Positions 26,860 to 38,000 of a stretch of 64,000 nt of DNA are shown one piece after another. A program made the position numbers and the translations under genes. Under the pieces are notes generated by a model. The model had not been told where the DNA came from. It did not search any database and was given only the letters and a program-made list of their open reading frames with translations. The stretch's first letter is position 1. Each line of letters begins with the position of its first letter. The stretch lies in the NCBI RefSeq assembly GCF_026262505.1, contig NC_067204.1, forward strand, positions 22,847,300-22,911,299, read 5' to 3'. The stretch comes from Trichomonas vaginalis G3. Lineage: Eukaryota; Parabasalia; Trichomonadida; Trichomonadidae.

Positions 26860-28647
26860 ATGAAGGCCCTATCACGAACAAAATTTAACCGATTATTTGA
26901 TAGAGCGATGAAGACTCCGATCACATCTATGAAAATTTCAGAAAGAAAATTTTACAAATTAGCAAGTCACTTTTTAATGGAGTCATTGATTCCTTTTAAG
27001 GATGAAGGCATCCAGAAGATGTCTGATAACAACTTCGAGCAGGCAATATTAAGCTTCAACAATGTAATCGAAAAATTAGATCCAAAGACAAATGAAGAAG
27101 CTGTTTTATACATGGTTTGCTTATTAAATCGTTCTGCATGCTATATTCAGCTTAACAAGTTCGAAGAAGGCGTTAACGATGCTAATGAAGTTATCAAATT
27201 GTACCAGCGTCTTCGACCAGAAGAAACACAATTAAAGATGGACCAGAAAGCAATCGAGACTGATCCACTTACAGTTCCTCTTTCCAATGCCTATGTAAGA
27301 AAGGGCCAAGCTGATGAGTTACAAGGAAAGATGCTTGATGCACTTCATAATTACGCCGCGGCATCATCCCTTAAGATGGACGGTGACGGTCAAATCGGAA
27401 TGAAAAGTGTTTTACAGCGCCTCGGTGTCCCAGAAATTAACCAGGCAGATCCACAGCTTCAACAGTTCTCCATGATTCTTGTTCATCTTCTCAGTGATGT
27501 CAACATTCTTATCGCCCTCAACAACATGCTCCAGTTCCTCCTCGAAGGCGATGTCAAAGAAGAGCAAATCGTTAAGTACAACGATACTGGCTGCTGCCGC
27601 ATTCTCTACGCTGTCATCCAGCTCTACATGGATAACGAAGTTATTGTTACAACAGCAATTACAACACTCCGCGTTCTCGCAGAGAAGGGAGCCCAAGATC
27701 CATTCAATGGTTTCCTTGTTATGCGTGTTGCTGCCGACCACTGGAAGGCCTCCAAGAACGTTGTCTCCGATATCATCCGTTTCCTTGCTGGAGCTCCAAT
27801 AGAATTATTCCCTTACCTTGCAAGAGCTGATTTCATTCCAGTTTGCATCGACGCACTCGACTTTGACCTCGAAAACTCCGACTTCGATAATATCTTCTAC
27901 GTTCTCTTCCACCTTTCATTTGGCCAGGAGCAGCTTGTCCAAATTGGTGCCGAAGGTGCTGTTGAAAAAGCACTCAGTATCAAGACAAAGGCATCATTAC
28001 TCTTCCTTTCAAAGGCTGCTTTGCTTGTCGATAACATGCGCGTTATCGAACGCGAAGAAGGTTCATCATGGGCATTATCCGAAGCCGAAAAGAACCAAGA
28101 AGACAAGCACGTAGTTGCTGCCGCCGCTGTTATACTCAGCCAGTTGTTTGTTTTGGCTTCTGTCGATGAAACAGCTGTTCCAAAGGACGAACTCAAGCAA
28201 AAGGCCACAAAAGTCTACGAATTATTCTTCCCATTAGCCACAAAGTACTCAAAGGATTCAGACGTTATTTCTCCAATCTTTTCAGCACTCGCAGCTTGTG
28301 CCGAATTCAATATCGAATTTATCAAAGAGAAGAGAGTCATTCAGGCAGCTTCTGCCATTCTTACAATGCATCTCGATGATGAACCATGCGTCGTTAACAT
28401 CGTTTCATTACTCTACATGTGCTGCGTCAACGGATTACTTGAAGAGATCAAGACTGTTAGATCCGCTGTTCCAACAGTTGTTTCTACACTCAAAGACCAC
28501 GCCGATAACTTGCAATTGGTTGAAAGAGCTGTTGCTATTATCGTTGAATGCGATCATCCAAGCAAGAAGAAACTATTTGAAGCAGCTATTAAGCAGCAAC
28601 CAGAATCACCAATCCTTGCTAAGTACAAGAACCAGTTCCAGCAGTAA
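26860..28647 (+). CDS. TPR / armadillo-like repeat protein
   Basis: A 595-residue protein. TPR-type helices occur at residues 47-120 (FKDEGIQKMSDNNFEQAILS, LLNRSACYIQLNKFEEGVND) with a third near 148-168; the rest is an all-helical repeat region resembling the HEAT/armadillo part of UNC45/SGT1-like TPR co-chaperones. A role in chaperone or complex assembly is inference. A TCATA initiator-like motif at 26841 supports the ATG at 26860; a second possibility is 26979 (TCACTTTTTAATG, protein from MESLIPFK), which would remove 40 weakly coding residues. It is the first host gene after the Polinton, only about 50 bp from its end, so its upstream region may be altered. Confidence 0.8.
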   Translation: MKALSRTKFNRLFDRAMKTPITSMKISERKFYKLASHFLMESLIPFKDEGIQKMSDNNFEQAILSFNNVIEKLDPKTNEEAVLYMVCLLNRSACYIQLNKFEEGVNDANEVIKLYQRLRPEETQLKMDQKAIETDPLTVPLSNAYVRKGQADELQGKMLDALHNYAAASSLKMDGDGQIGMKSVLQRLGVPEINQADPQLQQFSMILVHLLSDVNILIALNNMLQFLLEGDVKEEQIVKYNDTGCCRILYAVIQLYMDNEVIVTTAITTLRVLAEKGAQDPFNGFLVMRVAADHWKASKNVVSDIIRFLAGAPIELFPYLARADFIPVCIDALDFDLENSDFDNIFYVLFHLSFGQEQLVQIGAEGAVEKALSIKTKASLLFLSKAALLVDNMRVIEREEGSSWALSEAEKNQEDKHVVAAAAVILSQLFVLASVDETAVPKDELKQKATKVYELFFPLATKYSKDSDVISPIFSALAACAEFNIEFIKEKRVIQAASAILTMHLDDEPCVVNIVSLLYMCCVNGLLEEIKTVRSAVPTVVSTLKDHADNLQLVERAVAIIVECDHPSKKKLFEAAIKQQPESPILAKYKNQFQQ

Positions 28648-29402
28648 GTTCGTTTTTATTTATTTATTTTTCTTTTATTTTATTAGAGCTTAACGTAAAT
28701 TATCTATAACTGATATTAAAGCATATTATAATGATACTTGCTATAAATATTTTTTTTTAATTTTCAAAATTAAATAAAGGAACTTTGGCTTTGTTAGCAA
28801 AAATACACGTTGTTTACTCTATTCTCATTTCATATATGTAATATATGTATATTTTGCCGAAGAGCAAGGGCAGCATCTTGAGGCCAGAAATTATATTATA
28901 GCAAATTTGATTTTTTTATGACTAAAGAATCGCGGTAAGTTTATATACTCACACAATAGATCATAAAACTTTATTTAACATTTCATATAAAAAGAAACAA
29001 CAAATGCATGTATTCATATAATACTTATTCTCATCAATTGCTTGAGGGGCCTGGTTCTCTCAATTTCTCTATTGTTCCCCCTCTTTTTGCAACCTTATGT
29101 GATTGAGCATTATGGGTATTGCCAGCTGGAGTGAATAACACATTCTATTTAATATTAAATTCATATGAAATACATATTTCAGCAAAATTAAGGTGTCTCG
29201 ATCCTAATTCGGATAACAATAACATGTAAAATTCTAGGACTACATATTTCATCATTGTGTTCCTCATGTAGAGTCTAACGGATATCATCTTGGTTGATGC
29301 TTTTGGACTTTAAATTTATCCGACTATAATTTTTGTTTGAAATTTTTGGAGTTTAAAATTGTGACTATTGAAATTTTTTTCAGTTCACAAATCCAATTCA
29401 CA
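28648..29402. other. Intergenic, no gene seen
   Basis: AT-rich spacer between the TPR and ankyrin genes. A slightly more GC-rich patch lies at 29040-29110. No reading frame, tRNA or repeat was recognised. A TCACA motif directly before the ATG at 29403 is a likely initiator for the next gene. Confidence 0.5.
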
Positions 29403-31349
29403 ATGAGTGAGACTGACTTTAATATTTCAGAACTTTTTGAATTAACGAAAGATTACAGTGAGTCTTTCAGAGCATTATACAGGCTTTACACTTTCGACGA
29501 AGGTGAAATTGACAAAATTTACCAAAATATCAAAAGTAAAATAATCGAAACAAAAATAATTTCTCCACCAAAATTTGTCGAATCTATTTCAAATGCAATA
29601 CAACACAACAATCGTTATTTGAAATCATATTTTCGGATTTTCGAAAAATTATATGAAGATTATCATCCAGGTAAAGATTATAATTATGATATTAGTTGTG
29701 GATTTGATAAACTTATTTACGACAAATATAAATTTTCATATATAGATCCAAAGTATCATGAAGATCTTTCTGAATTCCTCAACGAAAACACAATTTACAA
29801 ATCAATATTGGATGATGACATTAAATCATTTATATTCTTCACAGGAAGAAAAGGATTTGATGCAAATCAAACAATTGGTAATTCTTTGTTTCCATTTACA
29901 TTACATGAGCTTTATTTGCTTGAGTTGTGTTGTTATTATGGTTCTGTAAACTGTTTTAAATTTTTGAGAACGAAATTTAATTCAAAAATCACCAGAAATT
30001 GCATTAGTTTTTCATTTTTAGGAGAAAATCAAGAAATAATAATGGAATGTCTTAAATATAAAAAACCCGATTACAAATGCGCAGAATATGCAGTTGTTGC
30101 ACACAACAATGACTTTACCCATTTTTTGATCACTGAATACAATGAACCTCCTAGTGAATGTGAGTGTCCGAAATACAATAATGTTGATGCAAGCTTGATA
30201 TATTTTGATATCAAAAAAACTTTCAAAGAAAAATTAGCATAAATGAGTGAATTTGGAATTCCATCTCTTTGTGAATATTTCATTTTGCATGGTGCAGATA
30301 TTAAAAGGGATGGTGGAAAAGCAGCTTTTTATGCAGCAAAGTTTAATTGGAAAGAAATACTCGAACTTCTTATTTCACATGGATTAGATATCAATTATCA
30401 TTGTGCACTTTTTCATGCCGTACAATTTAATCGTAAAGAAATGGCTGAACTTCTCCTTGCAAAAGGCGCTAATATAAATGAGAGAAGTTCTACAGGGCAT
30501 ACACCCATTCTTAGGGCTGTAGAGCGTAATAATAACGAAATGATTGATTTTCTTTATTTACATGGTGCTGATATCAATGTATACGATAAGGATGGAAGAG
30601 GTGTTCTCTATTATGCAGCAAAAACTAAAAATGTTGAGAAAGCAGAAATTTTCATATCACATGGTCTAGATCTAAATAAAGATCCCTCAAAATTGATCGA
30701 ACCTCTTTTCCTTGCAGTGAAAAATAATCTCCCAAGAATAGTAGAACTTCTGATTTCACACGGTGTAAATATAAACGCTGAAAATAAAAAGGGTAAAATA
30801 CCTCTTCATTATGCAATAAAGAATGATAGCGTCAGCATAGCAGAACTTCTTATTTCCCATGGAGTTGATTTCAATGCAATAACTTATAATGATCAAACAT
30901 TTCTTCAATATGCAGTAGAACATCATGGTTATGAAGTTCCAAAACTTCTTATTTCACGTGGTTCTGACATTCACCAAATTGATAGTGATGGCAAAACGCT
31001 TCTTCACCTCGCGGAAAGAAGCGATAACGAAAAAATAGCTGAATATCTTATTTCTCTTGGATTAGATGTCAATGTAAAAGATAAATCCGGACAAACTGCT
31101 CTCCATGAAGCAGCATATAATGGTTCCATAGCTGTACCAAAATTACTTATATCACATGGCATTGATATTGAAGCAAAGGATAATTCCGGCAAAACAGCAC
31201 TATATCTTGCAAAAGAACGTAGATTATTTGGTACAGAATCTCTAATCGAATTACTTGAATCCCATGGATCTCATGTTGATGACAGTGAAATAGAACTAAT
31301 TGAACCACCTGTGTATCTAGATGGGGTTCCAGACATGTTTGATTTTTAA
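29403..31349 (+). pseudogene. DUF3447/ankyrin-repeat protein interrupted by one in-frame TAA
   Basis: The ATG at 29403 (MSETDFNISELFELTKDYSE) follows a TCACA initiator. Residues 1-270 are the trichomonad N-terminal region including DUF3447 (ELYLLELCCYYGSVNCFKFL). One TAA at 30240-30242 stops the frame; the same frame resumes at once with MSEFGIPSLCEYFILHGADI and about ten ankyrin repeats (ELLISHG-type helices) to 31349. In the paralogue at 46-47.7 kb the two parts are continuous. Either a recent nonsense mutation, stop read-through, or two separate proteins. Ankyrin proteins mediate protein contacts; the specific partner is unknown. Confidence 0.85.
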
Positions 31350-31579
31350 ATTACAAAGGCAATTTAACAACTAAAGAATAATAAACAAAAAATACAAAAT
31401 ATTTTTTACATCTGATACGTTGCATATGACTTTAAAAATAACTCTATAGATTTAAGAAATATTTCACGTTTAATCTGCAATCATGTATAAATGTACTTTT
31501 TTTAGATATAATAAGAAATTGAATTCCTTAAACTTGATAAATTGACTTATCATGAGCTTTCGACTAATTAATTGTACGC

Positions 31580-31690
31580 AAAAATCAATAGTGTTACTCA
31601 ACTTGCAAGATAGGGAGCGCAAATTTCATGTTTATCCATTACGTTGATATCAATGTCATGAGTAACAAGAAATTCTGCAACTTCTTACAA
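31580..31690 (-). pseudogene. Decayed ankyrin-repeat relic
   Basis: The minus strand reads EVAEFLVTHDIDINVMDKHE before decaying, one recognisable ankyrin unit in an otherwise non-coding spacer. It is on the strand opposite to the flanking ankyrin genes. Confidence 0.6.
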
Positions 31691-31955
31691 TTATAGATTG
31701 TTTGATTTAAGGGTCACCACGTCGTGACACCGACCCCGAAAAATACATATCACATAATTTGTTGACAAAGATAAAAGACTCCCACCAATTCTTATATTAA
31801 AAAAAAATTCTGGAAAATTGCTGGAAAATTTTGTAGAAAATTTATCGCAACAAAATTCAGAAGTAATATATATATTATTAAAAACAGTTTTTCCAAAATA
31901 TTCCAAAATCGAAATTGAGAGAAATAAATTTTCTGCATTTTTTTTACTTTTTTTC

Positions 31956-32921
31956 ATGTCTCTTTCTGTAGATTCTTACAAGGAGATAATTATGTCAGAT
32001 AATGTTGAGATGTTCATAGAGTACGTGACGTTAATGATTTCTGATCATGTTTTATTCAACTCATTAAGAAAAATTCATCCAAAATTGTTCCAGAACATCA
32101 ATTCTCTAATGCCATTTTGCGTTTATTTGAAAGCAAATAATCTTGCAGCAAAGTTTCAAGAAGTTTATCATAATTTATCATCAGAAACTTATCCAATTCC
32201 ATTAGCTTTTTACGCAGCCGCATCAGGAAATATTAGATACTTAGAATCACATAAGAGAGATGCATCTGACACTACAAATGACGGAAATATAGTTAACGTT
32301 GCAGTATATTATAATCAGCCAGAAGTTATTAAATGGGCTATAGCGAATAATATTTCCCCCGTAGCTGCAAGTAAAACATACGGAATACCATTACGTAAAG
32401 CGTGTGAAAGATATCAGATTAATTGCGTAATAGAATTAGTTAAAGATGAAACAATCAGGAAATCATTATATGATCCTCATTATGGTTCAACAGTTTGTTT
32501 GGCTTGCCTTAACAAGAGATTTTTCGAAGCTTTGCCGATTTTAATTGACAATAACCTTAACATTAACAGATGCAATTTCGATTATTGGCCGCTTATACTT
32601 CATGGAGCAGCCTCGAATTCTTCGCTCATACCATCTCAGCTCGTGAGACTTGGAGTTCCCATTGATTCATGTGAACAGTACTCAGGATGGACTGCTCTTC
32701 ATGTTTCTGCTTCCAAGCACCAGAGAATCAATGTTATTTTCTTCTTAGAATACGGTGCTTCCCCATTTAAGAAAACTCACTTGGGTTTCACTCCTTTCAT
32801 GCTTGCAAACACTTTTGATAAAAATGATAGAAGTTATGACTGCGCCCAATGCATTAGAGATGCTATCTGTTTATATATGGCCAAAAGATTTTTGATTGCA
32901 CGTTTTTCGGGCTCCCAGTAA
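31956..32921 (+). CDS. Ankyrin-repeat protein, divergent type
   Basis: A protein of about 320 residues from the ATG at 31956 (MSLSVDSYKEIIMSDNVEMF). The open frame begins earlier, but only with non-ATG codons and low-complexity sequence. The N-terminal 90 residues resemble the helical region that precedes the repeats in trichomonad ankyrin proteins; degenerate ankyrin units follow (PIPLAFYAAASGNIRYLESH, GWTALHVSASKHQRINVIFF, GFTPFMLANTF). It is not a close copy of the DUF3447 genes in this window. Function unknown; a second ATG at 31992 is also possible. Confidence 0.75.
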   Translation: MSLSVDSYKEIIMSDNVEMFIEYVTLMISDHVLFNSLRKIHPKLFQNINSLMPFCVYLKANNLAAKFQEVYHNLSSETYPIPLAFYAAASGNIRYLESHKRDASDTTNDGNIVNVAVYYNQPEVIKWAIANNISPVAASKTYGIPLRKACERYQINCVIELVKDETIRKSLYDPHYGSTVCLACLNKRFFEALPILIDNNLNINRCNFDYWPLILHGAASNSSLIPSQLVRLGVPIDSCEQYSGWTALHVSASKHQRINVIFFLEYGASPFKKTHLGFTPFMLANTFDKNDRSYDCAQCIRDAICLYMAKRFLIARFSGSQ

Positions 32922-33268
32922 TGTATTGCATTGAAGTTCTGTTTCGTATTAAATAATTATTATTAAAAAGCCGTCTTTTTGTTAGTAAGTTATGAAAATG
33001 GAATAAAAATTTAGCCATTTTGTAGAAATTTGTTGTGATAGTTTGATTCACAATATAATCATTAACCAAGATTAAGAAATTAATGAGGGTTACTGAAATT
33101 CAGAAAGAATAAAAAGAAAATCAATGGTTAACAATTCCTTTCAATATATTTTCTGATCATCACAAAATGCAATATCAGTTATCTTGCCTAAACATTCGTA
33201 ATTTTCGTATTTTTGGGCCGATATTTAGACAATTGACCAAATTTCTATTCAAATCATTTTTTTACAAA

Positions 33269-34495
33269 ATGATGGAGATTTTGTCGCGTTTGAACCCAAA
33301 TTCGTTATCTGGTGCGTCCGACATCATCATAGTAGAATATGAAGACGGCTCCATGAAATCTTCACCATGGCATTTGCGAATTGGAAACCTTGGTTTAATT
33401 CATCACTTAAATAAAGTCATATCAGTAACAATAAACGATACACCAGCGCCATTCATGATGTATGTTAACAAATGGGGAATCGGCCAATTCTTCGCATCTC
33501 AAAAAATGAAAGCAAAAGCACCAGCCAAAAACATGATTTATCCTTCAGTCACAAAATCCCAGTTAAGTGTTTCTCCTGGAGATATTAGAGGTATTCTTGG
33601 TTCCAAATCTAACAAAAAACCAATAAACTCCGAAATATCAACTTATTTGACACGAAACTCAGCAGTAGATATCGATGCTGCCTTCATTTATGACGATCCT
33701 GATCCAGAGCCAATATCAACAGCCCCATCCTCAGTTGATTTAGTTCAATCAGTAAGTTCATCGACTTTTGAGAACGATACAGAAATGATAAAAGGCATCG
33801 AATCGAGTGCGCCCGTTCCCTCATCAATGCTTTTACAGATTGTCAGGCCATTAATTCATTTTGGTCGAAACGAAATCGAATTTACAGTTTCGTCACTTTT
33901 ACAAGGTCCGAAAGTTGTCAAAGCTTTGCTTTTTCTTTTAAAAGCATCCGATAAAATTGTTGTAAGCGACATTGACGGCACAGTTACGAAATCCGATGCA
34001 ATAGGCCAAGTTTTCGGAGCGATCGGAGCTGATTGGACACAGCCAGGGCTTGCAAAACTATACGATAAGATTGCTTCTTACGGATGCCAGTTCATTTACT
34101 TAACAGCGCGTCCTGTAAGTCAAGCATCTGTTACTCGTCACCTTTTATCGAGAATTGACCAAGAAGGAACAAAGCTTCCTGATGGTCCGTGCATTCTAGC
34201 TCCAGATGGTTTCATACACGCTTTCACAAGAGAAGTTGTGAAAAGGGAACCTCAGAAATTTAAGATTCCGACCATTGATACGATCATTAAGTTGTTCCCC
34301 GATGATAAGAACCCTGTTGTTTTGGCTCTAGGAAACAAAAACTCAGACGTAATCTCTTACGAATCAAATAAAATTACAAGAGAGAAAATCTTTTTATTTG
34401 ATACAAAACACCACGTTCTGAGTGCTGATGGAAAGGTTGTTTGTGATTCGATCATTGATTGGACCCCACAAATACAAGATTATTTAGGTCTTTAA
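33269..34495 (+). CDS. Lipin-type phosphatidate phosphatase
   Basis: A 408-residue protein. The N-terminal lipin domain is visible at residues 1-60 (LSRLNPNSLSGASDIIIVEY), and the C-terminal LNS2 catalytic domain starts near residue 225, with the HAD motif VVSDIDGTVTKSD (DxDGT) and the following YLTARPVSQASVTRHLL, GPCILAPDG and LALGNKNSDVISY. Lipins remove phosphate from phosphatidic acid to give diacylglycerol at ER membranes. It is shorter than animal lipins because the middle region is reduced. The start at 33269 follows TCATTTTTTTACAAA, an initiator-like motif, and matches the usual lipin N-terminus; the ATG at 33167 would add 34 residues without homology. Confidence 0.92.
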   Translation: MMEILSRLNPNSLSGASDIIIVEYEDGSMKSSPWHLRIGNLGLIHHLNKVISVTINDTPAPFMMYVNKWGIGQFFASQKMKAKAPAKNMIYPSVTKSQLSVSPGDIRGILGSKSNKKPINSEISTYLTRNSAVDIDAAFIYDDPDPEPISTAPSSVDLVQSVSSSTFENDTEMIKGIESSAPVPSSMLLQIVRPLIHFGRNEIEFTVSSLLQGPKVVKALLFLLKASDKIVVSDIDGTVTKSDAIGQVFGAIGADWTQPGLAKLYDKIASYGCQFIYLTARPVSQASVTRHLLSRIDQEGTKLPDGPCILAPDGFIHAFTREVVKREPQKFKIPTIDTIIKLFPDDKNPVVLALGNKNSDVISYESNKITREKIFLFDTKHHVLSADGKVVCDSIIDWTPQIQDYLGL

Positions 34496-35091
34496 GTATA
34501 TTATATATCATTTATTTGTTTGAATAATAAAGTAATGTTTTGTAGTTATATGTCTGTCTTTTTTAACAAAAATCTATTATTAATCTTGAATTCATAAGTA
34601 TCTCCTAATTTGATTATTCATGGATAACCAGCTTTTCGTCTCATTTCATTAGATTTATGGACAAAGAATAAGATTTCTTACTTAATAATCTAAATTAATT
34701 TATTTCGATTATTTCACACAGAAAGAACCCTCAATATCAGTTTTTTTAGCATGTATCGTGTGATGGAAAATAAGTGATGATCAATTTAGTATATAATTTG
34801 GATATCTTGTTCCAAATAGAGAGCTAAACAAAATTTGTGTTAACAAAGAGCGGAATCAGTACATGATGATCACGAACTCAATTTTATCTTCCTCAACATT
34901 CATTTTACTGATACTTTCACTTTCCTTTTGACTATATCAAGAAAAACGATTCATTTAAATCATCCACGTAGACTCAATCGAGGTATATCCAATGATTTAA
35001 AGACTTTCATAAATGAAAGAGAAAAAAAAAGTTGTATTCGTATTTTTATCAATATTTACATTAAAATAAAAATAAAACTCAGTTATTGATT
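34496..35091. other. Convergent intergenic spacer, no gene seen
   Basis: About 600 bp between the ends of the lipin and CFAP44 genes. AT-rich, without a convincing frame, repeat or RNA gene. Confidence 0.5.
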
Positions 35092-38000
35092 TTAACGGCG
35101 TTTAAGAAGGCCTATTTCCTCTTCAAGTTGCTCTATGATATCATTGTTCTTTTCGACTTCCTGGAGGAGCTCGTTTGGATCTGTGAGCTCCAAATCCTGA
35201 GACAAATCATCAGCTGTTGCAGTCTTTCTTGAATTCTGAAGAACTGCTTCGATGTCTCTTCTTTGTTCTGTTAATTGAACAAGGGATCCCAAGACAGCTG
35301 TATTTCTCTGGATTTCCTGTGTGAGCTGAGCAGTCATATCCTTGATCTGTTTATTGATTTCTTCCATCTCAGCGTTCTGTTCTGTTTCGATTTCCTTTGT
35401 TTGTGCTCTGACAGCGTCTGCATCTTTGTTGACCTTCATCTGTTCCAACTCGACCAAATCAACAGGTTCTCCAAACTTAAGACGTTGAATACCAGCAAGT
35501 TTCTCCTGTCTTTCTTCGAGCTGTTTCATGCTTGAGTCCAAAGTGTCCTTATCAGCTTTGAACGATGAAACATCTGCTTCGAAAAGCTTGTGAGCAGATT
35601 CTCTGTCTGTTCTGAGTTTGACTTCTTGGTCTGCGAGTTGTTTCAATCCGCTTTCCGTGAAGATCAAGCTGTCGGAGAGATCTGTTGGCATCGATTTGAC
35701 GATGAGTGGTGGTCTTGCTTCTCCCTGAGGAATCTCCTTTGCGATGAGGTTCTTTATCTGGTGGAATTGGATTGAGAGAGAGAAGTTGAGCTCGTTGAGA
35801 TGGCGCTGCTTTTCGTGCTGGAATTCCTCGAACTCTTGCTTGATCTGTTGGTAAACAGTCTGCAAGTTCTTTGTCTTGAACTGGATTGTATCGATCTGGC
35901 GCTGGATTTTCTCTTTCGCGTTCTGTGCCTCTGAGATTTTGTCTTGGAAGTCCATTCTCTTTTCTCTGAGATCCAAAACTTGTTCGAATAATGCTGGATC
36001 GCATCCCTGTGGACAAATGTCTTCTTCCTTCTCTGCGTTCTGTTTCTCGAACATCTTCTTGATGGCGTCGACATCGAGCTGTGTCAAATCGACTTCTTCT
36101 TCGTCGGCATTGGCTTTGTCTTGGTTCTTTCTCATGTTGAAGTTGAAGATTCTGAGAAGAGGATCATGGAATTTGTGTGTTGGATTGACAATTTCGTGGA
36201 ATTGCTTCAAGAATCCTTTGACTTCTTTCTCGTTTTCTTCAATTTCGTGTGTCTTCTGAGCGATCTGTTTGTTGTGAGCTGCAACTTCGTTTGAAATTGC
36301 CTTCATTTCGCTGGCCTTTGCACGAAGTTTTCCATTGAGTTCTGCATCCTTCAACTCGAGTTTGGAAAGAAGCTTGAATTCTCTAAGCATCAAAATGAAT
36401 CTCAATTCAGCAAGAACAACTTCTGTTTGTGCATGAACTTTCTCAACAGCGATCTCGTCAACCTTAGCGTTGAATTTCGCAATAGCTTTGGAAATGTTGG
36501 AAATAAGCATCTTGCGTTTGAAAGCGAGTTCTGCGGAGAGTTCGTTCATTTCGATTTGTTCGATTTCCGTGAATTTCGGAGCTTCATCTTGAGATTTCTT
36601 CTTCTTTGCCGGTGCTTGTTGTTTCCTCTTTGCGTTCTGTCTATGTGCTGGTTGTGCAGCTTGTTTCTGCTTTCCTGCCTGTGCTTCGTTTCTTCTTCTT
36701 GCAGCTGCAGCAACTTGTTCGGCGAAAGAAATCGCTTCAGGAGTAGGAATCGTGATGTTGACTTTTTCATCGAGAACAAGAGGTTCGAATCTGTTTTCAT
36801 GGATTCTGATGAGTTCAGGGTTTAATGGATCGTAACCAATTGTTCCTCTGATTTCCAATAATTGTCTGTTTGTTTCGTCAACTGATTTCTGAAGGCTCTT
36901 CTTGAGTTCGGCCAAATCTTTGAGTTTCTGGTTGAATCCGAGTTTGAGATCTTGAATTGCCTTCAAAAGCATCATCAACTGTCTCCTCTTCTTTGTGGCA
37001 TTGACACGTTCATTCTCAGGAGCAATGTATGATGGATCATCCTTTAGTTTGTAATCACCAATTGTTCGCTTAGCAATTTCGATTTCCTTCAAATCTTGTG
37101 GATCTGAATAATTGGCCGGTGGTTTTTGTTCCATGATCTTCTTTCTTCTTCTGTCTCTCTTCTCACGCTTTCTTGTGTGTTCATCTGGAGTGTGAACAAC
37201 CTTCTTGAGAGGTGGTTGGCGTCCGAATTTGTTGGCTTTTGTTGGCTTTTGCTGTTGAACTTCTTGTTCTTTGTTTGAAGACTCAGAAATTGTACTTTCT
37301 GTGTCAGCTTGTGCAACAGCTTCTGTTTCTTGTGTCTCGCCTTCTTCGTCTGATGGTTGTTCGTTTGGAGTCGATTGCTGAATGACTTCTAGGACAACTG
37401 GATCGAGTTCTGTGATTCTGAACGAGGAAACTTCCTTCTTGCCATCTGTTGATGTAACTGTGAAGGATTCTTCGGTCATGTCACCGACCAATCGAGATTT
37501 GACTTTTCGGAAATGAACTCTAGACTTTTCTGCAGCGAACATTGTGTTCCTAGATGCTTCCTTCTCGAGATTGACTGCTTGCTCTTCCATTAAATCGAAG
37601 AGGAATGGATCAATCTTGAAGGCAGCGTCATCTAACTGCATATACTTTGGAGCTTTGGAGTTTTGAGTGACCAAAGCAGCGAATTTCTGTCTGAGGGTTT
37701 CAATCTCCTTACGAATAAGAGATTTCTGTTGCTCTGCAGCCTTAATTCTGCGATCGAGTTCGGATTTCTGTTTCTCTTCTTCAATGGAGTATCCTGTGCC
37801 CTGGATATCTTCAACAGGAGCAACTTCGACAGCTTTGAGTTCTTGCTTTGGAAGATTTCTGCCTTGAACTTGGCTTTCCTTGAACAGGAAGAGTTCTCCA
37901 GTCTCAGAAGCAGTTGCAAGCCATACTTTATCTGGTGATAAAGCGATAGATGTCACTGGTGCTGAGTGAATGTTCTTTGTAAGATTTCCGAAAATTATCT

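Noticed and set aside
36427-37938. Plus-strand frames within the CFAP44 gene
   Set aside because: They are shadows of the long minus-strand coiled-coil gene with its biased codons.
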